Assembly (NCBI GenBank): GCA_037968895.1
Contig: JBBKWJ010000270.1
Location: forward strand, 1 to 33,296
Source of the DNA: JBBKWJ01 sp037968895
GTDB taxonomy: Bacteria > Actinomycetota > Acidimicrobiia > Acidimicrobiales > SZUA-35
DNA: 33,296 nucleotides
Reading direction: 5' to 3'
How positions within the stretch are numbered: the stretch's first letter is position 1; every line of letters begins with the position of its first letter. Below the pieces are notes generated by a model. The model did not search any database, was not told where the DNA came from, and saw only the letters and a program-made list of their open reading frames with translations. This document shows positions 15,617-22,336 of this stretch, in pieces. A program made the translations under genes and the position numbers.

Positions 15617-17134
15617 TCAGCCTCGGAAGAGGTGATCGTATTGTTCGCGCAGCAGGTTCTTCTGCACCTTGCCCATCGCGTTCCGCGGCAACTCGTCTAG
15701 CCGGCGCACGGCCTTCGGCACCTTGAACGATGCGAGCTCAGATTTCAGTTTGTCGATCACGCTCTGCTCATCCACGGCACGGTCAGCGACCACAAGTGCG
15801 ACCACTGCTTCACCGAAGTCAGCATGGTAGACGCCGATCACAGCCGACTCGACAACGCCAGGAAGCTCGTCGATGAGCATCTCGATTTCTTTGGGGTACA
15901 CGTTGAACCCACCGCTGATAACGAGGTCTTTCGAGCGGCCGACGAGATTCACAAAGCCATCGTCGTCTAACGATCCAATATCACCGGTCCGGAACCAGCC
16001 ATCGGAGGTGAACTCACTGGCCGTCTTTTCTGGCAGCTGCCAATAGCCAATGAATACGTTGTCGCCACGGAGTTGAACTCCACCTACCTCGCCGATGACA
16101 ACCGGGACGTCATTTTCGTCGGCAATGCGAACCTCGACCCCTGGGAGGCTTGGCCCGACGGTGCCGACTTTACGGTCACCGTCGAAAAGGTTGGATGTGA
16201 TGATGCCGGTTTCGGTCATTCCATACCGCTCGACGACTTTGTGTCCGGTTTGGCTCTCGACGGCGTGAAAGGTCTCGGGCAGCAGAGGGGCCGAGCCGGC
16301 CGTGAACAATCGGATCGTCGAGCATCCTGCCGCATCAAAGCCGGGCGTTGCCAGCAAACGCGTATACATCGTCGGCACGCCCATGAACACCGTGGCGTTT
16401 GGGAGATCTTCAACGACGGCCGCTGCGTCAAAACGGCTGTGCAATCGGATGGGGATTCCGCTCAGCATCGACGGATGCAGCGAGACAAAGAGGCCATGAA
16501 CATGGAAGATCGGTAGGGCGTGCAGCAAAACGTCATCGTCACAGAACCCCCACACCTCGTGAAGCGAGCGGGCGTTGGCGACCAGATTATTGTGCGTGAT
16601 CACTGCACCCTTCGAACGTCCCGTGGTGCCAGACGTGTAGAGGATGGCGGCAGGGTCATCGCCGCTGACATCTACATCGAGCGGCCCGGGAGCAGCGCCG
16701 CTCACCAGATCGATCCAGCTGCCCGTGTCATCGGCATCGAGAACAAACGTGTGCGGTACCCCAGCCCGGGCGGCAACATCGCTGAACCAAGGGTCGTCGG
16801 CCGATCGCCCAATCGCCACCATCGGCCTCGCGTCGCCAAGGAAATACCCGACCTCATCGGCTTGGTAGGCAACGTTGAGCGGAAGGTAGACGGCGCCAGC
16901 ACGGAGTACACCGAAGTAAGCGACGAGCGCCGCCGCCGATTTGTCGATATGGACGCAGACGCGGTCGCCCTTAGCCACGCCTAACCCAATCAAGGCGGCT
17001 GCGACCGCAGCACTGCGATCTTCCAACTCCTGGTATGTGACAACGCCCCCGGCCTGGTCAATTAACCACGGACTCGAGCGTCGACCAGCGAACCCGAGCG
17101 CGAGTGAATCGTAAAGACCAGGAGAAGAAGACAC
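15617..17134 (-). CDS. matB: Malonyl-CoA synthetase (MatB type)
   Basis: AMP-forming acyl-CoA synthetase of 505 residues that most resembles malonate-CoA ligases. The phosphate loop YTSGTTGRSKG is at 166-176. Segments characteristic of MatB follow: LPIFHVHGLFV, TVFMGVPTMYTRLL, LFTAGSAPLLPET and RYGMTETGIITSN with the following FDGDR. The C-terminal domain has DLVISGGFNVYPKEIE and the catalytic Lys489 in NAMGKVQK, a site acetylated in relatives. It would make malonyl-CoA (or methylmalonyl-CoA) from the free acid, ATP and CoA. The GTG start at 17134 follows a TAAAGT -10 box by six bases. It is divergent from pgm. Confidence 0.85.
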   Translation of the reverse strand: MSSSPGLYDSLALGFAGRRSSPWLIDQAGGVVTYQELEDRSAAVAAALIGLGVAKGDRVCVHIDKSAAALVAYFGVLRAGAVYLPLNVAYQADEVGYFLGDARPMVAIGRSADDPWFSDVAARAGVPHTFVLDADDTGSWIDLVSGAAPGPLDVDVSGDDPAAILYTSGTTGRSKGAVITHNNLVANARSLHEVWGFCDDDVLLHALPIFHVHGLFVSLHPSMLSGIPIRLHSRFDAAAVVEDLPNATVFMGVPTMYTRLLATPGFDAAGCSTIRLFTAGSAPLLPETFHAVESQTGHKVVERYGMTETGIITSNLFDGDRKVGTVGPSLPGVEVRIADENDVPVVIGEVGGVQLRGDNVFIGYWQLPEKTASEFTSDGWFRTGDIGSLDDDGFVNLVGRSKDLVISGGFNVYPKEIEMLIDELPGVVESAVIGVYHADFGEAVVALVVADRAVDEQSVIDKLKSELASFKVPKAVRRLDELPRNAMGKVQKNLLREQYDHLFRG

Positions 17135-17140
17135 CGCAAT

Positions 17141-17146
17141 ACTTTA
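17141..17146 (-). promoter_or_regulatory. -10 box of matB (leaderless)
   Basis: On the minus strand TAAAGT is followed by six bases and the GTG at 17134. ATGACA (17169-17164), a good match to TTGACA, lies 17 bases upstream. This is the best -35 among the leaderless promoters here. Confidence 0.6.
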
Positions 17147-17189
17147 GGAGCACACAACGAGACTGTCATTGTGAGAAGCCGCAGCGGAT

Positions 17190-17195
17190 TACAGT
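17190..17195 (+). promoter_or_regulatory. -10 box of pgm (leaderless)
   Basis: TACAGT followed by six bases and the ATG at 17202. It excludes the in-frame GTG at 17196, which would lie upstream of the transcript. The -35 region overlaps that of the divergent matB promoter. Confidence 0.55.
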
Positions 17196-17201
17196 GTGTC
17201 C

Positions 17202-18821
17202 ATGATTCACCCGAGAGCCGGACAAACTGCTAGCGACGAAGACCTGGTTGACGTGGTCCACCTCGTCACTTCGTACTACTCAATAGTGCCCGATATGACG
17301 AACATCGCGAACCGCGTCGCCTTTGGGACGTCGGGACATCGAGGCAAGAGTGTCGATGGATCCTTCAACGATTCCCACATCGCCGCGACGACGCAAGCAA
17401 TCGTCGACTATCGAACAGGGCAAGCGATAGTCGGACCGCTCTTCCTGGGGCGAGATACGCACGCGCTCTCAGAGCCGGCGTGGAACACCGCGCTTGAAGT
17501 CTTAGCGGCGAACGGTGTTTCCGTAATGATCGACAACGCGGGCCGGTTCACGCCAACGCCAGCCGTTTCACACGCGATCCTCGCCCATCCCGGCTCAGAC
17601 GGCATCGTGGTGACGCCGTCACACAATCCGCCGACCGATGGCGGCATCAAGTACAACCCTCCCCATGGCGGACCGGCAGATGCTGACGCCACCGGTTGGA
17701 TCGCCGACCGAGCCAACACGCTTCTTGAAGCTGGCAACGCTGGGGTCAAGCGCATGGCCCTGGCGGCAGCGTCCGAATTACCGACAACGATTCGGCACGA
17801 TTACATGGCGGCGTACGTTAGCGATCTCGGGTCGGTAATCGACATGGACGCGATTCGAGATGCCGGCGTCAAGATTGGAGCCGACCCTCTCGGCGGCGCG
17901 GCTGTCGACTACTGGGGTGCGATCGCAACTCACTACAACCTCGATCTCACGGTGATCAATCCTAAGGTCGACCCAACGTGGCGGTTCATGACCCTCGACT
18001 GGGACGGCAAGATCCGGATGGATTGCTCCTCACCAAATGCGATGGCCTCGCTGATCGACAACCGCGGCGCCTTCGACATCTCGACCGGTAATGACGCCGA
18101 CGCCGATCGCCACGGCATTGTGACACCGGATGGCGGATTGATGAATCCCAATCACTTCCTCGCGGTCGCCATCGACTACCTGTTGGCAAACCGGCCCGAG
18201 TGGAACACAAGCGTCGCCATCGGCAAGACGCTCGTCTCGTCGTCGATGATCGACCGGGTCGTGGCCAGCCATGGTCGTCGACTGATTGAGGTGCCGGTTG
18301 GCTTCAAGTGGTTCGTCCCTGGCTTGCTCGACGGCTCAGTCGGGTTCGGCGGCGAAGAGTCAGCGGGCGCGTCGTTCCTTCGCCTTGATGGGACCACTTG
18401 GACCACAGACAAAGATGGGTTGATCCTCTGTCTCCTGGCGGCCGAGATCCAAGCCAAGACCGGACAAAGCCCGAGCCAGCGATACCGCGAGCTTGAGGCG
18501 AGGTTCGGATCACCCGCCTATGCCAGAATTGATGCTCCTGCGAATCGATCGCAGAAGGCCGTGCTGGCCGCCCTTTCCCCTGAACAGGTGAAGGATGACT
18601 CACTGGCGGGCGAACCAATCGTTGCCAAGCTGACCGCCGCTCCTGGCAACGGGGCTGGCATCGGCGGTCTGAAGGTAACAACCGAGAGTGCCTGGTTCGC
18701 AGCGCGGCCTTCTGGCACCGAAGACGTCTACAAGATCTATGCCGAATCGTTTAAGGGCGCCGAGCATCTCGCTGAAGTGCAAGCCGCAGCCCAGACCTTA
18801 GTATCAGGGTTGTTGGGCTAG
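17202..18821 (+). CDS. pgm: Phosphoglucomutase, alpha-D-glucose type
   Basis: Interconverts glucose 1-phosphate and glucose 6-phosphate, linking glycogen and nucleotide-sugar synthesis to glycolysis; 539 residues, close to the E. coli Pgm length. The N-terminus has VAFGTSGHRGKS, the active-site phosphoserine is Ser140 in TPSHNPP, and the metal loop is GNDADADRHG near residue 300. The sugar loop is GGEESAGAS and the phosphate-binding loop AARPSGTED lies near the C-terminus. All four functional loops are intact. The start is the ATG at 17202, dictated by the TACAGT box. The next gene begins 2 bases after its stop, so the two are co-transcribed. Confidence 0.95.
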   Translation: MIHPRAGQTASDEDLVDVVHLVTSYYSIVPDMTNIANRVAFGTSGHRGKSVDGSFNDSHIAATTQAIVDYRTGQAIVGPLFLGRDTHALSEPAWNTALEVLAANGVSVMIDNAGRFTPTPAVSHAILAHPGSDGIVVTPSHNPPTDGGIKYNPPHGGPADADATGWIADRANTLLEAGNAGVKRMALAAASELPTTIRHDYMAAYVSDLGSVIDMDAIRDAGVKIGADPLGGAAVDYWGAIATHYNLDLTVINPKVDPTWRFMTLDWDGKIRMDCSSPNAMASLIDNRGAFDISTGNDADADRHGIVTPDGGLMNPNHFLAVAIDYLLANRPEWNTSVAIGKTLVSSSMIDRVVASHGRRLIEVPVGFKWFVPGLLDGSVGFGGEESAGASFLRLDGTTWTTDKDGLILCLLAAEIQAKTGQSPSQRYRELEARFGSPAYARIDAPANRSQKAVLAALSPEQVKDDSLAGEPIVAKLTAAPGNGAGIGGLKVTTESAWFAARPSGTEDVYKIYAESFKGAEHLAEVQAAAQTLVSGLLG

Positions 18822-18823
18822 CT

Positions 18824-19420
18824 GTGTCCAAAGGCGGCGTTCGACAGGTCAGGTACCATTTGCGACGACATCGGTTTCTCTTGGTATTGCTGTTTTGCGC
18901 CGTCTTCCAAGTTGCGATCGTGGCACGCTACATCGTCGAAACGAATGCGATTGAGGCCGCCGATCGTGCGGCACGAGTCGAGGCGATCGCGCCTCCCGCG
19001 ACGCCGTCTGAACCGTCCCCAACGACAACAGGCCAGAAGGCCGAAGTGGCCGGAAAAGTGACGCTGGCTAGCCTCCCAACGTCAACTACCGAGCAACCGG
19101 CGCCAACGATCGTGACCGTCGCTCCAGCCACGACCCTGACGGCCCAGGCTCCCCGGACGACTCAGCCGCCTGCGCCAACGAAGACGACTGCACCGCCTCC
19201 CGTACCGACGACGGTAAAGCCAACCACGACGGCAAAGCCGACAACCACCGCAAAGCCGACCACAACTGCGAAACCGACGACGACGGCAAAGCCGACAACC
19301 ACCGCGAAGCCAACCACCACGGCAAAGCCCACTACGACTGACGCAGCTACCACTACTCAAATAACTCAACCGCCTCAACCAACGCAGCCAACTCAACCAA
19401 CGATTGCCGTGCGCCCGTAG
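18824..19420 (+). CDS. Membrane-anchored Thr/Pro-rich repeat protein
   Basis: 198 residues from a GTG two bases after the pgm stop. A short basic N-terminus (YHLRRHR) precedes one membrane segment (FLLVLLFCAVFQVAIVA, about residues 18-34), and the rest is a long Pro/Thr/Ala-rich tail predicted to lie outside the cell. The tail contains seven consecutive KPTTTA-type hexapeptides (residues 132-173), then a Gln/Pro/Thr end. There is no catalytic domain. The composition suggests an extended, possibly O-mannosylated stalk or wall-spanning linker; glycosylation is inference. Function is unknown. A similar Thr/Pro tail occurs in the protein encoded at 32331-33260. Confidence 0.75.
   Translation: MSKGGVRQVRYHLRRHRFLLVLLFCAVFQVAIVARYIVETNAIEAADRAARVEAIAPPATPSEPSPTTTGQKAEVAGKVTLASLPTSTTEQPAPTIVTVAPATTLTAQAPRTTQPPAPTKTTAPPPVPTTVKPTTTAKPTTTAKPTTTAKPTTTAKPTTTAKPTTTAKPTTTDAATTTQITQPPQPTQPTQPTIAVRP
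19217..19342 (+). repeat. Seven tandem 18-bp units encoding KPTTTA
   Basis: Seven in-frame 18-base units encode KPTTTA, the last ending in D. The Thr, Pro, Lys and Ala codons vary between units (ACC, ACG, ACA, ACT; CCA, CCG, CCC), so the protein sequence is better conserved than the DNA. Confidence 0.9.
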
Positions 19421-19529
19421 ATCGCTTCCAGAGGCCGTCGTTCCTCCTGGTCATGGGCCTCTCGTGGGCCTTCTAGCTCAAGTTTCCGGGACCTTTGCCG
19501 ACATCTATACAAGGAGCGAAAGGACGGAC

Positions 19530-20264
19530 GTGCCGCTGTCGCATGACCAAATGGAACTGAGCCCGGACGCGCTCGCGGTAGCCGACGGCTACTGCCCGCT
19601 CCATCGCGGCATTCATGCGTTCGAGATTGTCCGACCTCGCGTCGATACGAAAATGGACCCTGCCTCTTTGCCGAACGGCAAACTATCGACTCACATCCTG
19701 CGTAGCCCCTTTGCCTGCGCCGTGCAGCGACCAGTCGACATTCAGCAGATCGAGTCGACAACGGTTGCTGAGCGGTGGCACGAACGTCTCGAAGTCGAGA
19801 AGCTAATTAAAAGCGATAGCTCGCTCGTGTCGGTCGAGACTCGGACTGCCTTGCTCATCGAGTCTCTCATCGCCCTGAATTCGGCGCTTGAGATTCCTGT
19901 TGACCGTATGAACCGTTCGATCGCAAAGCATTCTCTGTTCGCGGTCGGCGCGTTTAGCTTCTTTTTTGCAGGTCTTCTCGCTACGCACTTCAGCGTCTTC
20001 ACCTACGCGTCGGTGCTTTCGCTCACAGTGGCCTTGCTGACGCCATTTGTCTCGAAGAACGTGTTCAGTAGGCGATGGCGCAATAGCGTCATTGCGCTTG
20101 TCCCCTCCGCGTTGGCGCCTCTCGCCCTGACACGCGAACAGGTAAACGGCGCGATCCGGGCCATGACGCCGGCGCCTCAACGTCTGAAACGCCGAAAGAC
20201 GCTTCAGAAGATCCTCGAACTCGCCGAGACGCCGACCCCCGATCGCCCGCTAACGCCGCGCTAG
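19530..20264 (+). CDS. Hypothetical protein with two membrane segments, 244 aa
   Basis: I do not recognise the family. The N-terminal 130 residues are soluble, with LSPDALAVADGYCPLHRGIHAF and a charged helical region around WHERLEVEKLIKSD. Two adjacent hydrophobic segments follow, one spanning LFAVGAFSFFFAGLLATHF and one spanning ASVLSLTVALLTPFV. The C-terminal 70 residues are strongly basic (KRRKTLQK) and probably cytoplasmic. The GTG start at 19530 is chosen because AAAGGA ends five bases before it; the frame is open further upstream but without a ribosome site. It follows the Thr/Pro-repeat gene by 109 bases on the same strand, so it may belong to the pgm operon. Confidence 0.65.
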   Translation: MPLSHDQMELSPDALAVADGYCPLHRGIHAFEIVRPRVDTKMDPASLPNGKLSTHILRSPFACAVQRPVDIQQIESTTVAERWHERLEVEKLIKSDSSLVSVETRTALLIESLIALNSALEIPVDRMNRSIAKHSLFAVGAFSFFFAGLLATHFSVFTYASVLSLTVALLTPFVSKNVFSRRWRNSVIALVPSALAPLALTREQVNGAIRAMTPAPQRLKRRKTLQKILELAETPTPDRPLTPR

Positions 20265-20295
20265 CTGCGGTTGTGTTGGTGCTCCCGAGACGGAG

Positions 20296-20607
20296 TCAGT
20301 TGCCGTCACATACGGCTGGAGCGGGCCCCGCCTTGAATACCTGGACGTTGGCCTTCCCATCGCCGAGCGAATCAGGGTTCGGGTCGCGATCTGGTGTTTC
20401 TGTCGCACCGACATGAACGTTGACGTGAAACTTGTGAAATCCGCCGTGACCGGCATCGGCGATGCCGGTTTGCCCTGCGGCTACTTGGTGGCACTTGCCG
20501 TTAGGTGTCAACACATAGTGATCGTGGTCGGCCGCTGCTGGTGTGGCCCCAATTGCCAGCCCGGCAACTGCGATCGCCCCTGCGATGAGAACTCGCTTGG
20601 TTTGCAT
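20296..20607 (-). CDS. Small secreted His-rich protein
   Basis: 103 residues with a clear Sec signal peptide: basic MQTKR, hydrophobic core LIAGAIAVAGLAIGA and likely cleavage after AAA near residue 26. The mature part of about 77 residues starts DHDHY and is rich in His and Asp/Gly (GHGGFHKFHVNVHVG). It has two cysteines, at residues 39 and near 99, that could form one disulfide. Metal binding is plausible from composition only. The family is not recognised. The ATG has GAGGAG seven bases upstream. An inverted repeat sits in the region just before the ribosome site. It is single-standing, converging on the two-TM protein gene. Confidence 0.8.
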   Translation of the reverse strand: MQTKRVLIAGAIAVAGLAIGATPAAADHDHYVLTPNGKCHQVAAGQTGIADAGHGGFHKFHVNVHVGATETPDRDPNPDSLGDGKANVQVFKAGPAPAVCDGN

Positions 20608-20626
20608 GATTGTCTCCTCTAGTTTC

Positions 20627-20650
20627 GATGTCGACGTGGTCGTCGACGTC
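20627..20650. promoter_or_regulatory. Inverted repeat upstream of the secreted protein gene
   Basis: Nine-base arms (GATGTCGAC and GTCGACGTC, one mismatch) are separated by six bases. The repeat starts 19 bases upstream of the start codon. It could be a regulator site or, in the mRNA, a hairpin next to the ribosome site. Confidence 0.35.
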
Positions 20651-20772
20651 CTTTACAGAGACAGACGTGTGGCTCGCAGTAACGGGTGACAATAACCCTC
20701 CGCAACTGATGCCGGTCGAAGGTGCGCTAGTACCTGACACCATCGGGATGCGCTGTTACCCAAGACTGAGCG

Positions 20773-20816
20773 TTTCGGCGCGCAGCGCCGAAAGGCGGTG
20801 GAACGCGAAGCGTTCC
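20773..20816 (-). terminator. Two hairpins downstream of tRNA-Ile2
   Basis: On the minus strand, directly after the tRNA 3' end, come a perfect 7-bp stem with a 3-base loop (20816-20800) and then a perfect 8-bp stem with a 5-base loop (20793-20773). Neither is followed by a strong U-run, so termination is likely but not certain; they may also guide 3' processing. Confidence 0.5.
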
Positions 20817-20818
20817 CG

Positions 20819-20891
20819 TGGGCCCGGTGGGTATCGAACCCACGACCGAGCGATTATGAGTCGCCTGCTCTAACCACTGAGCTACGGGCCC
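20819..20891 (-). tRNA. tRNA-Ile2 (anticodon CAT)
   Basis: A 73-base cloverleaf: acceptor GGGCCCG pairs with CGGGCCC, the D arm is GCTC/GAGC, the anticodon stem is GGCGA/TCGCT-like with loop CTCATAA, and the T arm is GTGGG/CCCAC with TTCGATA. The discriminator is A and the 3' CCA is not encoded. The anticodon arm closely matches E. coli ileX/ileY, so the CAT anticodon is probably modified to lysidine to read AUA, rather than being a Met tRNA. A possible promoter has -10 TACCGT at 20909-20904 and TTGACG at 20935-20930, with a long 20-base spacer. Confidence 0.9.
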
Positions 20892-20950
20892 CGGAACGCA
20901 TGCACGGTAGCGCATTGTGGCCCAACTTACGTCAACCGCCGCATCGGACG

Positions 20951-20956
20951 TAACGT
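20951..20956 (+). promoter_or_regulatory. -10 box of the CoA-transferase gene (leaderless)
   Basis: TAACGT followed by seven bases and the ATG at 20964. The in-frame GTG at 20955 overlaps the box itself and so is unlikely to be the start. Confidence 0.5.
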
Positions 20957-20963
20957 GTCAGAT

Positions 20964-22157
20964 ATGTCTGATGCCGCAGTGAAACCTCGCCCGCTAGACG
21001 GAGTCAGGGTCCTCGACCTTACCAGTGTCGTAATGGGCCCAATGGCAACCCGGATCATGGGCGATCTGGGGGCTGAGGTGATCAAGGTGGAGCCGGCCGA
21101 AGGCGACTTCATGCGTAGCTTTGTACCAAAACGGTCAGAGGGCATGAGCGGCTTCACCCTCAACCTGAATCGCAATAAGCGAAGCATTGTGCTCGATCTG
21201 AAATCCGAGGCGGGTAAGCAGGCAATGCTCGACCTTGCGGTCACGTGCGACGTCTTTGTGACCAACATGCGAGCGGCCGCTATTGATCGCCTTGGGTTGT
21301 CATACGAGGCCATTCGCGCTGTTGCGCCCAGCATTGTCTACGTGAGCGCCAACGGGTTTGGCAGCGACGGCCCATACGCCGCAAAAGCCGCATACGACGA
21401 CGTGATCCAGGCCGCCTCCGGTTTGGCCTCAATGTTCGGCTGGATGGGCGACGAACCGGCCTACATGCCCAGCATCATCGCCGACAAGGTCACCGGCCTA
21501 CACATCGCATACGCAACAATGGCCGCCCTTTATCGTCGGGCCGTCACCGGCGAAGGCGACCACGTCGAGGTCCCGATGGCAGAGGCGCTTGCCGCCTTCA
21601 ATCTGGTTGAGCACCTCAACGGCCACACGCTCATTCCGAAAGAAGAGCCCTTTAGCTATCAGCGGCTGTTGACCAAGCATCGGCGCCCCCGCCGCACCTT
21701 GGATGGCTGGGTTTGTGTGCTGCCATACACGAACAAGAACTATCGAGACTTCTTTGCCATCATGGGCCGCCCAGAGCTGGCTGCCGATCCGAGGTTTTGT
21801 GACGTCAATGTGCGAATCGACAACGTCGACGAGCTCTACGCAATTCTTGACGAGATGGTGCGGACGAAGTCAACGGCGGAATGGATGGATCTGTGCGACG
21901 AGTACTCAATTCCGGGAGCCCCAATCGTCGAGCTGGAACACATCGGTGACGATCCGCATTTCAACGCAGTTGGATTGCTGACGACCCAGACGCACCCGAC
22001 CGAAGGGACTTATCAAGTCGTCAAGGATCCTGTGACGTTCGCGTCGTCACCAAGCGTAGTTCGACGCCACGCCCCAAAGATTGGGCAGCACACGCAAGAG
22101 GTGCTTGCCGAACTTGGCTACTCGGACGAACAAATCGCTGCGGCTGCACCTGACTAA
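20964..22157 (+). CDS. CaiB/BaiF class III CoA-transferase
   Basis: Class III CoA-transferase of 397 residues; members move CoA between acyl groups (formyl-CoA/oxalate, carnitine, 2-methylacyl and racemase-type relatives). It starts with the family strand LDGVRVLDLTSVVMGPMATR and continues with LGAEVIKVEPAEGD, LNRNKRSIVLDLK and ANGFGSDGPY. The catalytic Asp is probably Asp145 in AYDDVIQAASG. The second domain has GDHVEVPMAEALAAFN and the C-terminal APKIGQHTQEVLAELGYS, typical of the family. The donor and acceptor are unknown; with the P450 and dehydrogenases it may take part in lipid or side-chain breakdown. It is flanked by two tRNA genes on the opposite strand. Confidence 0.94.
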   Translation: MSDAAVKPRPLDGVRVLDLTSVVMGPMATRIMGDLGAEVIKVEPAEGDFMRSFVPKRSEGMSGFTLNLNRNKRSIVLDLKSEAGKQAMLDLAVTCDVFVTNMRAAAIDRLGLSYEAIRAVAPSIVYVSANGFGSDGPYAAKAAYDDVIQAASGLASMFGWMGDEPAYMPSIIADKVTGLHIAYATMAALYRRAVTGEGDHVEVPMAEALAAFNLVEHLNGHTLIPKEEPFSYQRLLTKHRRPRRTLDGWVCVLPYTNKNYRDFFAIMGRPELAADPRFCDVNVRIDNVDELYAILDEMVRTKSTAEWMDLCDEYSIPGAPIVELEHIGDDPHFNAVGLLTTQTHPTEGTYQVVKDPVTFASSPSVVRRHAPKIGQHTQEVLAELGYSDEQIAAAAPD

Positions 22158-22186
22158 AGCGATGCGGCCAACAGCGAGTTTTCTTG

Positions 22187-22259
22187 CTCCGGGGGTGGGG
22201 TTCGAACCCACGACATTCTGATTAACAGTCAGACGCTCTGCCAGCTGAGCTACCCCGGA
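22187..22259 (-). tRNA. tRNA-Asn (anticodon GTT)
   Basis: A 73-base cloverleaf: acceptor TCCGGGG pairs with CCCCGGA, the D arm is GCTC/GAGC, the anticodon stem is TCTGA/TCAGA with loop CTGTTAA, and the T arm is GTGGG/CCCAC with TTCGAAC. The discriminator is G as in other tRNA-Asn, and CCA is not encoded. It lies 77 bases downstream of the sigma-factor gene on the same strand. Confidence 0.95.
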
Positions 22260-22270
22260 AGGACTGTTGG

Positions 22271-22276
22271 AGGATA
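22271..22276 (-). promoter_or_regulatory. Possible -10 box of tRNA-Asn
   Basis: TATCCT on the minus strand, 11 bases before the mature tRNA 5' end. No good -35 is visible, so transcription may also read through from rpoD. Confidence 0.3.
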
Positions 22277-22336
22277 GCAAACGATTCGTCGGTCGACTCC
22301 ATTTTTGCAAGCGGAACTCGATGAATGCGGTGTTCG

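Noticed and set aside
19217..19342. Tandem repeat considered as a CRISPR or DNA satellite
   Set aside because: Units are 18 bases with no spacers, are in frame and vary at codon third positions; it is a coding repeat.
20610..20873. Short open frame running into tRNA-Ile2
   Set aside because: It overlaps the tRNA and the hairpins and has no recognisable protein features.
20955..20963. GTG start of the CoA-transferase at 20955
   Set aside because: It overlaps the TAACGT -10 box, so it would not be transcribed from that promoter.
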